A stretch of 64,000 nucleotides of DNA from Stephanodiscus triporus (GCA_036939755.1 JALLAZ010000060.1:21085-85084), one strand, 5' to 3'; positions 55,203 to 64,000 are shown, counted from the first letter of the stretch. Notes: generated by a model from the letters alone, not told the origin. Numbers and translations: made by a program.

Positions 55203-55927
55203 GGTGGGTGGTGGTGACTGGTGATTCTGCGGGGGCTGAGTGTCTCAAAATCCTGTCTGTCCGCCCTCACTTTCCCCCAGAAAAACGTCCTGTGTGCGCA
55301 AGCTTGTTGGTGCACATGAAAGAAACCTACCGGCGCGCCCACCAAGCCCCACATGTGTGTCACCAATAGACTCAGTCACGTTTGGGTATGAAGTAGGGCC
55401 AAATGCGGCCCAAGGTCCTGGAGACGTCCAGACCGAGAAGAATAAGGGCACGAGTGGCCCAAAGATAGCTCTCAGCCACCCAATGTAAAAGGAATGCTCG
55501 AGTGAAATATTATAGCTCATAATTCTATTAATATCTCGGAAACCAATGTTTATGTCCGGCTACGCCATGATTGAATAATGCGTTAGCTTCAACAAAGCTT
55601 CCCCCAATCAAGTGGGGCGAAGGGTAAACAGGAGAACTTAGGAGAACAATTGCTTGTTAAAGAGAGAGACAAGTTAGAAATTGAGTGGGCACTTGTTGTC
55701 AATTATTTCTAATGGTAGTTGCAGCCACACTACACAGTACATTCCTCACACAAAGGCGTGGCAGTTGCTCGACTAACTATCTAAATTGTGTCCCTCTATC
55801 CCGCCCCCACCCATATTGCCTCATCTATTCGGGAGACGTTTTCTTAGTCCCTGTTGAATACGGATGCAGATGCCAGTCACACAATCAAATATAATGATTC
55901 TGACATTTAGAAATCCAACACTCCGTA
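55203..55927. other. Intergenic
   Basis: A possible remnant of coding DNA lies at about 55245-55520 (weak frames on both strands, no family). Short direct repeats (aggagaac twice near 55630) are seen. It includes the 5' flank of the 54.5 kb gene and the 3' flank of the armadillo gene. Confidence 0.4.
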
Positions 55928-58039
55928 TCATGTTGACTCTAACTGCGTCAACACATATGATGCCATCTGCTCACAATTTGGAATCGATGTCGCAATTGCC
56001 ATCATTGGGCTTACATTTGCATCAACCATGCTTTTGATATTCTCTGGTATACAAAGTTTGTACAACAATGCAACGGCTTGCCCCTGCACATCTTCATCCT
56101 CTCCATGCAAAACCATCGCCATTACAACTACCTCCAATGCCCCACTGTTCACTACTTGTACCTTAATGCTGTCATCGTTTGCAGCCATGTTACTAAGGAC
56201 ACCACATCCCAATTCTTGTATGGAAGGCTCGGAAGCAAGATTACGCATAGTGGAAACTATCACCCCAATGGCCCCGAATGCCACCATCTTGCCTTTGTTC
56301 CGGGGATGGACGCTTAATGTCCATAATGCTTGGCATGCCTTCTCCTGCACGTTCAAATCATCAGCGTGATCTCGCATCGACCCAATGATGACGTCGACAC
56401 CATTCTGACCAATGTAAGCTTGGTTATCCTCGTTGAGACCAATGGCGCTCAACGCCCATGATCCATAGGCCTGAATTATTGCTTCATCTTTGTGGTCTCG
56501 CATCACCTGGACGATCACGTCGATGGCGCCGGATTTCGCCAGTAAGACCTTGCTCTCGTCGTCCTTCACACACAAATTCCGCACCGCAATCAATGCCTCA
56601 CTTTGCACGCCCACGTCCTTCAGATGTACCACCATGCTCATCACGATTGCATCGCACCCCCCGGAGTCGCGAATACGCCCCCGCGCGCTCTGGTGTACGG
56701 CCAAATTCGCCAAGATTGCGCACCCGTGTTCCTGCAATCCAGACATGTCAACACTTTTAGTCATGGCATTGACCGTCAATTCGACAATTCTCGCATCAAT
56801 CGCGTCTTGTGCATTACTCTCGGGGATGCATAGATTGCTGAGGGCCAGCAAACATCCCTCCAAAACAATATTATCGTCTTTGAATTCATTCATGGCAAAT
56901 GCGAGGGCTTCGATGCACCCCGCGTCGGCCATGGCTATTTGTAACACTTTCCCATGCGCGCTCGCGACGAAGAGCACCTTACACGCGTCCGTTTGCGCCA
57001 TGGCGTCCTTACTGCACTTTCCCATGGCACTCACGATCACCTCAAATCCGCCTATGCTAGCGCACTCAGCCAACAGCTCCCTGTCCGGATCTTGGCACAG
57101 GCTCAACATGTGCAATCCCTCGTTCTGGACCGGGACGCTTTGCGAATTGATCATCATGATGTTCACAATTTCCAGAAACGAGGTATTTTTCTTATTCAAA
57201 GATCGGAGGGCCTTCCGTTCCTCCCTGGTCAATTCCGCCGCGTTCGACGACGGCAGGGATTTCGAGGAGCCGTTCGAATCCAACAATTTATTTTGATCTC
57301 CGTCGTCATCGATTAACAGACCCTCCAAGTCGATCCCCTCGAGAAAAACAGACGAAGGGCGTCGGGTTCGTAGCTTCAAGAACGATGCCTGACGCCCGCT
57401 GCTGTCAAGGCTACGGTGAGATCCGCCTATGCTCTCCCCCTCCGCCGGGCTTTTGCTTCTGTCACTCTTCCTTTTTGTTTTGCCCTTGACGCTCTTTTTT
57501 TTGCGCCCATCGTCTTTACCACCGTCGACATACACTTCGTCTTCGATTGACGGCAGCCTGTGCGACGACCTTAAATTGTTATCGCACGAGCTCGTCGACT
57601 TACGAAAATCTTTAGCATCCCCAAAAGAGCTGTTATCGCACGAGCTCGTGGACTGACGAAAACCTCTCATATCCCCTCCCATATCCCCGCTCGTAGATCG
57701 ACGGCCTTTACTCTTATCCCCTACCAGCCGGAATGACTTAAACGCGCCCTTGGAGACGCTCCTCTTCGGCGCAATTGACGAGGTGGCGAAGGACACTTCG
57801 GCGGAGGAGCACGCGGCGACCAGCTCCTCCCCCATGGACGGATCCTGGGGAAAACAGGTAAGGCAACGTCCGTCCAGGACCAGGCCTGGGACGGTGATTG
57901 GCTCGAGCTTGAACACCTTCTTCTTGAAGCACTTCGCGCCACAGGTGGTGCACTGTCCGTTGCGCTGGCGCTTCTCGACGAGCTCCTCCTGGGATAGGAC
58001 CTGTCCCCCAGAGGAGAGGTCGTTCCCGATCGTGTCCAT
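55928..58039 (-). CDS. Armadillo-repeat protein with Cys-rich N-terminus
   Basis: The protein has 703 residues. A Cys-rich N-terminus (QCTTCGAKCFKKK, then LDGRCLTCFP) may bind zinc. A Ser/Lys-rich, probably phosphorylated middle region (about 80-280) includes a repeated RxSTSSCDN unit and basic KKKSVKGKTKRKSDRSK. From about 290 to the end there are about nine armadillo-type repeats, with signatures such as GCLLALSNLCI, GCAILANLAVHQ, ALIAVRNLCVKDD, GSWALSAIGLNEDNQ and ACQALWTLSVHP. The Cys-rich plus ARM layout recurs in diatoms as an uncharacterised family; protein-binding scaffold is the safest function. The start is 62 bp from the 58.1 kb gap. Confidence 0.85.
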   Translation of the reverse strand: MDTIGNDLSSGGQVLSQEELVEKRQRNGQCTTCGAKCFKKKVFKLEPITVPGLVLDGRCLTCFPQDPSMGEELVAACSSAEVSFATSSIAPKRSVSKGAFKSFRLVGDKSKGRRSTSGDMGGDMRGFRQSTSSCDNSSFGDAKDFRKSTSSCDNNLRSSHRLPSIEDEVYVDGGKDDGRKKKSVKGKTKRKSDRSKSPAEGESIGGSHRSLDSSGRQASFLKLRTRRPSSVFLEGIDLEGLLIDDDGDQNKLLDSNGSSKSLPSSNAAELTREERKALRSLNKKNTSFLEIVNIMMINSQSVPVQNEGLHMLSLCQDPDRELLAECASIGGFEVIVSAMGKCSKDAMAQTDACKVLFVASAHGKVLQIAMADAGCIEALAFAMNEFKDDNIVLEGCLLALSNLCIPESNAQDAIDARIVELTVNAMTKSVDMSGLQEHGCAILANLAVHQSARGRIRDSGGCDAIVMSMVVHLKDVGVQSEALIAVRNLCVKDDESKVLLAKSGAIDVIVQVMRDHKDEAIIQAYGSWALSAIGLNEDNQAYIGQNGVDVIIGSMRDHADDLNVQEKACQALWTLSVHPRNKGKMVAFGAIGVIVSTMRNLASEPSIQELGCGVLSNMAANDDSIKVQVVNSGALEVVVMAMVLHGEDEDVQGQAVALLYKLCIPENIKSMVDANVSPMMAIATSIPNCEQMASYVLTQLEST

Positions 58040-58063
58040 CGTGGAAACGAGGGGCTAGGCGCG

Positions 58064-58101
58064 CGCGCGGGGGGGGGGGGGGGGGGAGGCGGGGGGGAAA
58101 N
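58064..58101. other. Assembly gap: G-rich run ending in N
   Basis: A GC/G run (18 consecutive G from 58069) ends in N. It truncates the gene to its right and separates it from the armadillo gene. It resembles the gap at 36.0 kb. Confidence 0.8.
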
Positions 58102-58881
58102 GTGCATGAGTTTCCTGACGCATTCGACCTTCGCCGCGACGGAGTCCGCCCCGCCCGTCGCGTCGTAGAACGAGTTCTCGTCGTCGGTGAGCGGCGTCCC
58201 CGAGATCAACTTGTCGTCAATGGCGCGTATCGTCTCGACTGCGAGGTTTAGAACCTCGGAGCACATTTTCTTCTCCGACCACGAGGGGCACATCGACGGC
58301 GCCATCTTCGCGAATGCGTCCTCCGAGGCCAGGAGAATCGCGTGCACTGGCGTCCCCTCCTCCAACGGGATGGGTATCGGATACTCCGACGGAGACGACG
58401 ACGACGACGCTCCCCTGCCGCCGCCGCCGCCGCCGCCGCCGTCATCGTCATTTCCCCGTCCCGCCAAACGGGGGAATACCACCACCGTGAACAGGTTCTT
58501 GCCCGTGTCGTGCTGGGTCTTGTAACATCCCGCGCACTCGTCGACGCAGCTCGCTCCCCTGTCCTCGACGTAGTCCAACTGCCTCAGCGTCGACGTTAGC
58601 GCGAGCATGGCCTTGTCGTCGTACTTCTGCCGCGATAACTTCCCCGCCCCGACCACGAAGGTGATGCGGATCATTCGATCGAGGTGATGGAAGGGTTCGG
58701 AGAACGCATCCCTGATGGTGTTGCCGATGTTGGCGGCCTGCCTTGCGTTGTTTCGTTCGAGGGGGGGAGGGGAGGGGAAAGAGGAGAGGACGGGACGCTC
58801 GATGAAATAGGTAGGTAATAATACTTCGCGTTGTCGCGATGATGGGCCCCAAGAACCGCCAATGACGTTGATAAACGCCAA
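58102..58881 (-). CDS. 5' half of an unknown conserved protein, cut by gap
   Basis: About 260 residues run from the Met at 58881 (an internal Met at the MIRITFVVGAG site is also possible) to KVECVRKLMH at the gap. Landmarks are MIRITFVVGAGKLSRQKYDD, YVEDRGASCVDECAGCYKTQ, HDTGKNLFTVVVFPRLAG, a Gly/Ser insertion, and a helical half with FAKMAPSMCPSWSEKKMCSE. Cysteines in the ECAGCYK region could bind metal. The reading frame continues perfectly into the fragment at 43624-44278 (coiled-coil, Gly/Lys tail), which would give about 480 residues in all. I do not recognise the family. The divergent ferredoxin start is 286 bp away. Confidence 0.65.
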
Positions 58882-59167
58882 GAACTACTCTCCGACAAGA
58901 CTCACATCGTGGCCGGCCAAGTCGAACGTCTCGCTGTCCGTTGCGGCACGGATGGATGCCGCCGTTCCGCTGACGGCGGCCATGTTCGTCGTCGGTGTCG
59001 TTTTAAGGTGTGGGCCGGTAGGAGTCAGTGTTTGTTGGTGCGTGGGCGCGCCCTTTTTTTCAGGAACAACACAATAATTACAACACAACATAACAGCACG
59101 CCAACACAAGCAACCCGTCGGCCTCCTCCCTCCACACGGCAAAAGGGCGGCCGGATCATCAGGCGAA

Positions 59168-60286
59168 ATGATAGCCAGATTATTTTCTACCTCCTCATCA
59201 TCCCCCCTCAAAATAATTGGCCTTCGTGGATTGACCGACGCTTCGGTCCCGACTCCCGCGGCTCGACCCTATTCCGCGGGGCGCCGTCCGCGGACGACCA
59301 CGGATCTCGCGAGTAATGCGGCGCCGACGAATACGACGACGCCCCGCTCCTCCCCGAGAAGCACCGCGATCGCGACATCGTCGTCGTGCCATCGGGGGTG
59401 GTTCTCCATCGACGCGAAGGGACGAGAGGAGGACGCGACTACGACTGCGACTACGACTACGACTACTACGGGGGAGGCGAAATCGTTCCTCCTCTCCCTG
59501 GGATATTCGGATCAAGTCTCCGACGGCGTTATCGACGCCCTCGTTCGAGGCGGCATATCCCACGCCTCGCTCCTGGGCATGGCGAAAGGACTCGCGGGGA
59601 GGTACGAGGTCGGCGAGGACGGAGGACTCGTGGCGCTGGCGGCGAGCGTCAGGTCGGAACTCGAGGTGAGGTCCGGCGGGGGGAAGGTCAGGGTGTGGTG
59701 CCTGCCATCGACGGGCTGGTCCCGCGCCTCCGACGACGACGACGATGATGCCGCGGACAACGACCACGACGAGGGGGAGGGGGGGGGTCGACCACCGCCA
59801 CTCCTCCCGACGGTACGCTCCATGGATCGCGCGTTCCTCGTCGAGGCCGTCGAGGGAACGACCCTCGCCGACGTCGCGAGGTTCGGAACATCGGACGACA
59901 ACTCCGGCGTCCTCGGCGAGTACCTCGAGTGCGCGTGCAGCGGCATCATGGCGTGCTCCACCTGCCACGTGGTGATACATCCCGACTGGTACGACGCGTC
60001 GTCGGCCGATGCCGCGCAGTCGTCGTCGTCGTCGTCGTACCCCGTCGACGTCGGGTCGAATACCGGCGGCGACGGCGACGTCGTCGTGCGCGGCGTTCGA
60101 CCGAGGGGGGGGAGAAAGATCGGGCCGCCGTCGGACGCGGAACAGGACATGATCGATCTCGCGTACGAGCCTCAATACACCTCGAGGCTCGGGTGTCAGA
60201 TAGTGCTGACGTCGGACCTCGACGGACTCGTGATTTTGCTCCCGGGCGGGAGCAACAACCTGATGGATCACATCCCGTTCGAGTGA
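59168..60286 (+). CDS. Adrenodoxin-type [2Fe-2S] ferredoxin, probably mitochondrial
   Basis: The protein has 372 residues, far longer than usual. An Arg/Ser-rich N-terminus without acids (MIARLFSTSSSSPLKIIGLR) is a mitochondrial-type presequence. A Thr/Ser-rich stretch, a helical segment of unclear role (about 105-170, LLSLGYSDQVSDGVIDALVR) and an acidic Asp/Glu loop precede the ferredoxin fold. Cluster ligands are C257, C263, C266 (ACSGIMACSTCH) and C343 (RLGCQIVL). An insertion of about 40 residues (Ser-rich and Gly-rich) separates the third and fourth. The end, LLPGGSNNLMDHIPFE, is close to mitochondrial ferredoxins used in Fe-S cluster and heme/steroid chemistry. The extra N-terminal region is unlike typical FDX1/FDX2. 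Confidence 0.85.
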   Translation: MIARLFSTSSSSPLKIIGLRGLTDASVPTPAARPYSAGRRPRTTTDLASNAAPTNTTTPRSSPRSTAIATSSSCHRGWFSIDAKGREEDATTTATTTTTTTGEAKSFLLSLGYSDQVSDGVIDALVRGGISHASLLGMAKGLAGRYEVGEDGGLVALAASVRSELEVRSGGGKVRVWCLPSTGWSRASDDDDDDAADNDHDEGEGGGRPPPLLPTVRSMDRAFLVEAVEGTTLADVARFGTSDDNSGVLGEYLECACSGIMACSTCHVVIHPDWYDASSADAAQSSSSSSYPVDVGSNTGGDGDVVVRGVRPRGGRKIGPPSDAEQDMIDLAYEPQYTSRLGCQIVLTSDLDGLVILLPGGSNNLMDHIPFE

Positions 60287-61233
60287 GAGGAGGAAGAAGG
60301 AGAAGAAGAAGAAGACGCGGGACGGACGGACGGACGGACGGGCAGTCCCCCCCGAGCGAGGGGGGTGGGGAGGGGTCGCCCACCGAAACGATTCCTTTTT
60401 TTCTTTTTTCTAGGTGTACTTCATTAAATTGAAACTATTATGCGGCGAATGGCGACGAATGCGTCCGGGAGACGCACAACTTCGGCAGAATGGAGGTACT
60501 CGCTCTAGGGGGGGCGGAATATATAAAATCGCCAGCCTCCGTGTGCAGTTTCTCATACACCCCATTCTGGGCTTTGGGGCAGACGGCCCCGGCAGGAATC
60601 GTACTTTCGTAGGACCGTATCGTACCTCTAAGAGTCCATGCCAGTTCTCGGAAAACCGTATGCGATTCGATCTCGCCGTGCCTCGATGTGGGAATGTCGT
60701 CAGCGAATGGGTATGCGACGATTTTCGTTATTCGAGTTAAAATCATACTTGTCGTTTGACCGAAAGATGACTCTTTCTCTTGTTAATATCTCGAGAATTG
60801 TATGGTCCATATTTACTTAAATCGGCAGTAGTGACCCACTGAGTGACGTCAGGAACCATGTGCACTGCTCCTGTGCTGCCAAATAATCATGGTGTAACAG
60901 AGAACAGGACGAAATCGGATTGAATTTGGCTCGGACTGGATAGACTCAAGACGAATGCGTCAAGAATTCAAATTAGGGCAATAAGTTTGCTAAGTAATCA
61001 TAAGCGAGGATAATCATTGCAATTTCACATCTAATTCTTATAATTACTTCTATTCTAGTGTCTTTAAGCTGACAACATTGTTTCAGCCGATTGCAAGACT
61101 TCATGTAAACTACATCGAACGTATATGACATAGAGTACCTTGAGTGTATCTTGGGGGAATGTGCTCACATGGCTTTAATTAGAGCAATGTCTTGATGAAA
61201 TTTGGTGCTCATATTGTAGAATAGTCGCAAAAC
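60287..61233. other. Intergenic with microsatellites
   Basis: A purine-rich AGA/GAA tract (60288-60312) and four to five ACGG repeats (about 60318-60340) follow the ferredoxin stop. A T/C-rich stretch lies at 60393-60412. The rest is AT-rich and holds the 3' flank of the biosilica candidate. No coding frame is supported. Confidence 0.5.
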
Positions 61234-61915
61234 TTAAGTCCTGGTGCCATATCCATCACCATCCCATACTGGCTCTTCCCATACTGGTTCCTCCCATACT
61301 GGTTCCTCCCATACTGGCTCTTCCCATTTTGGTTCCTCCCATTCTGGCTCGGGTTCTGGGCCGCTCTTGGATCCCTTGGATGATCCCGACCCTGACCCCT
61401 TACCGGACTTGCCGGAGGGTTCAGGCTCAGACCATTCTGGCTCAGACCATCCGTCACCACTGCCACTGGATCCCTTGGATCCCTTGGACGATCCTGACCC
61501 TGATCCCTTGCCAGACTTGCCGGAGGGTTCAGGCTCAGACCATTCTGGCTCAGACCATCCGCCTTCCCATTCAGGCTGGGGTTCTGGTCCGCTCTTGGAT
61601 CCCTTGGATGATCCCGACCCTGATCCCGACCCTGATCCCGACCCTGATCCCTTACCGGACTTGCCGGAGGGTTCAGGCTCAGACCATTCCGGTTCAGACC
61701 ATCCCAACTCCTCGAGTTGTCTGTTTTGAAGCTGTTCGCAAAAGCAAAGCATGGAATTGGTTGGTGTTTGACACAGACAGCAAAGAATATCAACAGAGTA
61801 ACCGCCCCGGCACGACCTGCGTACCCTAGCGAAAACGCGAACGTACCCTTAAGCTTTTGGCGTCCACAGACCCGGCCAAAACGGCCATAAGCGCAAACGT
61901 ATTTCCGATCTTCAT
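61234..61915 (-). CDS. Cingulin/silaffin-like Trp- and Lys-rich secreted protein (biosilica candidate), two exons
   Basis: Exon 1 is 61915-61847 and exon 2 is 61731-61234, with a 115-nt intron (GTACGT...GAACAG, phase 0), for 188 residues. Exon 1 encodes a signal peptide (MKIGNTFALMAVLAGSVDA) and KSLR. The mature start contains RQL, fitting the RXL processing site of diatom biosilica precursors. Three tandem blocks follow, each GWSEPEWSEPEPSGKSGKGS plus Ser/Gly and SKGSK, so KXXK motifs (KSGK, KGSK) alternate with Trp-Glu-Pro segments. The C-terminus is five WEEP-like units (W-E-E-P-V) ending DGDGYGTRT. Alternation of Lys/Ser/Gly-rich and Trp-rich segments is the hallmark of cingulins, insoluble silica-associated proteins. 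This copy is unusually acidic because of Glu. Function is inferred. Confidence 0.7.
61260..61710 (-). repeat. Coding tandem repeats of the biosilica candidate
   Basis: Three long units (about 110-140 bp, differing by short 'GSGS' expansions) and five 15-bp WEEP-type units. The near-identical units suggest recent expansion or homogenisation, and make this region prone to length polymorphism and misassembly. Confidence 0.85.
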
Positions 61916-62333
61916 CTTGTGCGATATTATGCAAACTATCCTCAACAGTTGAGTTTTGGATATTATGCGACCATTTTTCTGTGCTACGCATGATGGCGTC
62001 AGCTGCATAGCTGCATGAGTCGCGACGACCTAGGCCAATCGTCGAGGTCGAGCCCCTACAAAGTGGCGGAAACACGCTGTTTGCGCACCTACATCCACCA
62101 GCCTCTACGACCCAGTCACAACAAAACCTTTCTTTATTGACCATTGCCACGCACAACATCGTCAAGCCCTGAGAGAGAGAATGAAATATCGGTGGTGGCC
62201 GAATTTGTGTGCCGAGAATTTTAGAGAGGCCTTCAAGTTTCAGTTGTCACACACCCTGATTTGCGAGACTTCTTTCTGCCAAAAATGGCGGAAGTGACAA
62301 AAATGGAGCAAAATGCGAAATCGATTTTCGGAG
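61916..62333. promoter_or_regulatory. Upstream region of the biosilica candidate
   Basis: No gene is seen. It lies between the start codon at 61915 and the first hairpin of the right-end transposon relic, so the promoter should be here. The left edge of the relic is not defined. Confidence 0.35.
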
Positions 62334-62376
62334 TTTTTAGGCTATCTTTAGCGAAAAATAAAAAATAGCCTAAAAA
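62334..62376. repeat. 12-bp perfect inverted repeat, 19-nt loop
   Basis: tttttaggctat (62334-62345) is the reverse complement of 62365-62376. It is the first of several hairpins at the left of the relic element. Confidence 0.85.
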
Positions 62377-62435
62377 GTTCCAGATTTAGCGAGTCCAGAT
62401 TCGATACAAGGCCTCTTTTTTGTTTTTTTGTTCCA

Positions 62436-62471
62436 GATTTAGTTGGGTTGGCCGGCCAACCCAACTAAATC
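62436..62471. repeat. 36-bp perfect palindrome
   Basis: gatttagttgggttggcc (62436-62453) is followed directly by its reverse complement (62454-62471), with no loop. Two smaller hairpins follow: ggacc/ggtcc at 62473-62485 and gtccag/ctggac at 62482-62501. They lie just upstream of the broken DUF6818-like gene. Confidence 0.95.
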
Positions 62472-62507
62472 AGGACCTCCGGTCCAGATTTTTTTCTGGA
62501 CTTTTGC

Positions 62508-63565
62508 TTGATCTATGTGAACCCATCAGCAGCTCGTGGCGGACGCCATCCTGGCATCCCCAACTACCAGTATAACCTCTTGTTCATTGATATCCTTGAG
62601 CGTCTTCTCCCCCAGGGCCAGGAGGGCTGGAGGAAGGTCGCCCTAGAGTACCAAAGAGAGGCAAATGAGCCGCTTCTTCACCATGGAGAGGATGTTTGCG
62701 ACAATTGGGTGAAGAAGCTATGCAAGAACATGAAGAAGCCTGGTAAACCGGGCGATCTTCTTGACCGCCACTTCCGCTGCCTTGTGATTGAGCATCGCAT
62801 ACAGGATAGAGGGCATCAATTTGGCGGAGTCCTCTCATTGTGATCATGACGGCAGCCAGTCCTCCGATGAATCAATTGATGCCCACAATGGTGCTGCTGA
62901 ACAAGGTGAGTTGGTTGGTCCACTCACCGGTATTCAGACTCCCGCCGATCGTGAAAATGAGGAGGATGATGTCGATGAAGATGTGGTGGCAGCAACCGCA
63001 GCAGGAAATGCTGGCAAAATGGATGCAGTGGTTGCTCGAGGTAAGGATGCGGCGAGGGCTTGCCCTCAGTCGTTGCCCATGCTTGTCGGCGGGCACGGGC
63101 TCCTCAATCGCGCAATTAGTGCTGTTTCTTCTTTTGCCATCCGGGGTGGTGGTGGTAGCAGTAAAAGTACTGCGGCGAGGAGGAGCCTGTCATCCTTCGT
63201 GGTCAAGAGTAGAGGGGGGGGCAGAGGAAAGACCAAGAATTCCACGAATCGCAATCATGTGTCACTCTCAAAGTTCATTCAAAAAGTGGCCGAATCGCTT
63301 GAAGTTGAAGGCGCAGGGGGGGAGAAAGTGGGATGATGATCTCGATGCTGTCGATGCAGATGCAGCAGCAGACATAGCAATTTGCAATGCAGCAGCAGAA
63401 GTTTCAACAGCAGAGTATGCAGATGCAGATGGTGACGATTGAGAGGCGTGTGGAGACTAGTGAGAAGTATCTTGTAGGATTGCGAAGATGATTGGGGGCT
63501 GCAATAACAAGCGTAAGAGAGGTGGGTCCGACGACGATGACGGAAGTTTAGACAACGATGAGTAA
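62508..63565 (+). pseudogene. Broken DUF6818 (Myb/SANT-like) transposon accessory gene
   Basis: Frame 1 (62508 to about 62810) has the DUF6818-like core: NYQYNLLFIDILERLLPQGQ, EGWRKVALEYQREANEPLLH, DVCDNWVKKLCKNMKKPGKP and CLVIEHRIQDR. The frame then shifts near 62810 into an acidic linker (GSQSSDESIDAHNGAAE) and a basic Ser-rich part. It shifts again near the G run at 63305-63325 into a Met/Gln-rich part with an in-frame TAG at 63375, then a coiled coil (TIERRVETSEKYLVGL). A third shift near 63478 leads to KRKRGGSDDDD and a stop at 63563. The layout of Myb-like core, acidic linker, Q/M-rich helix and acidic end is that of Harbinger-linked proteins. Three shifts and one stop make it a pseudogene. 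Confidence 0.75.
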
Positions 63566-63669
63566 TAGTAGAGGAGAATAAAATATAATTTAATTTAATT
63601 ATTTGTTGAATGCTTAGACCACCCTTGCGCTAGTCCCATAATTGACTAGCCCCCAAACATTCTTGTTCT

Positions 63670-64000
63670 TCAAAATCCAACTTCGTTTTCTTTGTTGCCA
63701 AAGTTCTCCATCAATTTTGCTTCACCATCAGTCTCATAATCGCCAGGCTGAAGATAATACTGGCAAATCCTACCGTAACCATGAACGTTGATCACTTGCT
63801 CGTACTTCAGCACAAACACCATTGAAACCTGATTATGGCCAACGACTTCCATCCTAAAATTATGCACCAAAATAATACACACAATCACACACCTGCACTT
63901 GTACTTATGCTTTTTGCATCAGGGAGAGGTCCCCTGTAACCCGCACATCCCCCATTCACTAGCCTGCCGGAGGGATGTGTAAACATTCGACAGGCGGATC
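63670..64000 (-). pseudogene. Harbinger-like transposase, C-terminal relic
   Basis: Read from the window edge, the frame has RLSNVYTSLRQASEWGMCGL followed by QGTSP, then TGA at 63919-63921. It then continues CKKHKYKCRC, VIVCIILVHNFRMEVVGHNQ, VLKYEQVINVHGYGRICQYY and a stop at 63670. 'RQASEWGMxxLQGTFP...LVHNFR' is a C-terminal signature of PIF/Harbinger (DDE_Tnp_4) transposases. The in-frame TGA shows decay. The catalytic part is beyond the window. Confidence 0.75.

Larger units (their letters stand above)
62334..64000. mobile_element. Decayed Harbinger-like transposon, runs off the window
   Basis: A cluster of hairpins (62334-62501), a plus-strand broken DUF6818/Myb-like gene and a minus-strand broken transposase end are arranged tail to tail, the same layout as the element at 36.0-38.4 kb. 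The two elements differ in sequence, so they are different families or old copies. The right end is outside the window. Confidence 0.7.

Noticed and set aside
59198..60271. 357-codon minus-strand frame opposite the ferredoxin gene
   Set aside because: Arg/Pro-rich shadow of a high-GC coding strand; the plus strand has the ferredoxin cysteines.
61209..62165. 318-codon minus-strand frame across the biosilica candidate, and a 161-codon plus-strand frame at 61244-61729
   Set aside because: They owe their length to tandem repeats with few stops in any frame. The 188-aa spliced frame has a signal peptide, RXL and KXXK motifs and good splice sites.
1..64000. CRISPR arrays, bacterial operons, prophage or plasmid features
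   Set aside because: None seen; introns, targeting signals and gene families are all eukaryotic.
1..64000. tRNA and rRNA genes
   Set aside because: A visual scan found no T-loop/acceptor pattern or rRNA segment. A covariance-model scan (for example tRNAscan-SE) would be decisive.

Overview
The window is nuclear DNA of a photosynthetic stramenopile, almost certainly a diatom and perhaps a centric one. Introns are short (about 70-170 nt), with GT-AG ends and one GC-AG case. Several proteins start with a signal peptide followed by an 'A-F-A-P'-type plastid entry motif (ATAFAP, ASAFRP, GSAFAP). One gene near 61.5 kb looks like a biosilica (cingulin/silaffin-type) precursor. Genes are dense, on both strands, and often in divergent pairs 200-400 bp apart. 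The assembly is a draft with three gaps: a run of 69 C plus N at 35951-36020, 16 N at 38382-38397, and a G-rich run plus N at 58064-58101.

Layout. At 1-765 is the end of a DDX18/HAS1-like helicase with degenerate motifs. From 954 to 21353 (minus) one gene encodes a secreted protein of about 6,750 residues, built of fibronectin III, PA14 and filamin-like domains and about thirty copies of an unnamed beta-rich module. From 22.4 to 30.5 kb lie a two-TM protein, an FkbM methyltransferase, three plastid proteins (a small membrane protein, a lumenal cyclophilin-like protein and the VKOR-thioredoxin oxidase LTO1), a MYND-finger relic and an alpha/beta hydrolase. From 30.7 to 35.9 kb are an FHA-RING ubiquitin ligase, the nucleolar NOM1/SGD1 protein and the start of a Q/H/P-rich protein cut by a gap.

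A Harbinger-like transposon sits at 36.0-38.4 kb, with a spliced accessory gene on plus and the end of its transposase on minus. Then come a plastid fibrillin-like protein, RNase P subunit RPP30, ribosomal protein eL37, a 5'-truncated gene fragment, a Frag1/DRAM membrane protein, a seven-exon HLTF/RAD5-type helicase-ubiquitin ligase, a small unknown, EMG1/NEP1, a lumenal protein, proteasome ATPase RPT4, another plastid protein, an armadillo-repeat protein, the 5' half of the gene whose 3' half lies at 43.6-44.4 kb, a mitochondrial-type ferredoxin, and the Trp/Lys-rich biosilica candidate. The right end (62.3-64.0 kb) is a decayed Harbinger-like element with a broken DUF6818-like gene and a broken transposase.

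Together: ribosome and RNA biogenesis (DDX18, NOM1, RPP30, eL37, EMG1), protein turnover (FHA-RING, RPT4), DNA damage tolerance (HLTF), thylakoid-lumen folding and redox (cyclophilin-like, LTO1, two unknown lumen proteins), and cell surface or wall (giant protein, biosilica candidate). The most rewarding targets are the biosilica candidate, the giant protein with its unnamed repeat, and the apparently intact accessory gene of the 36 kb transposon. All calls come from reading the sequence and translations; no database search was run.
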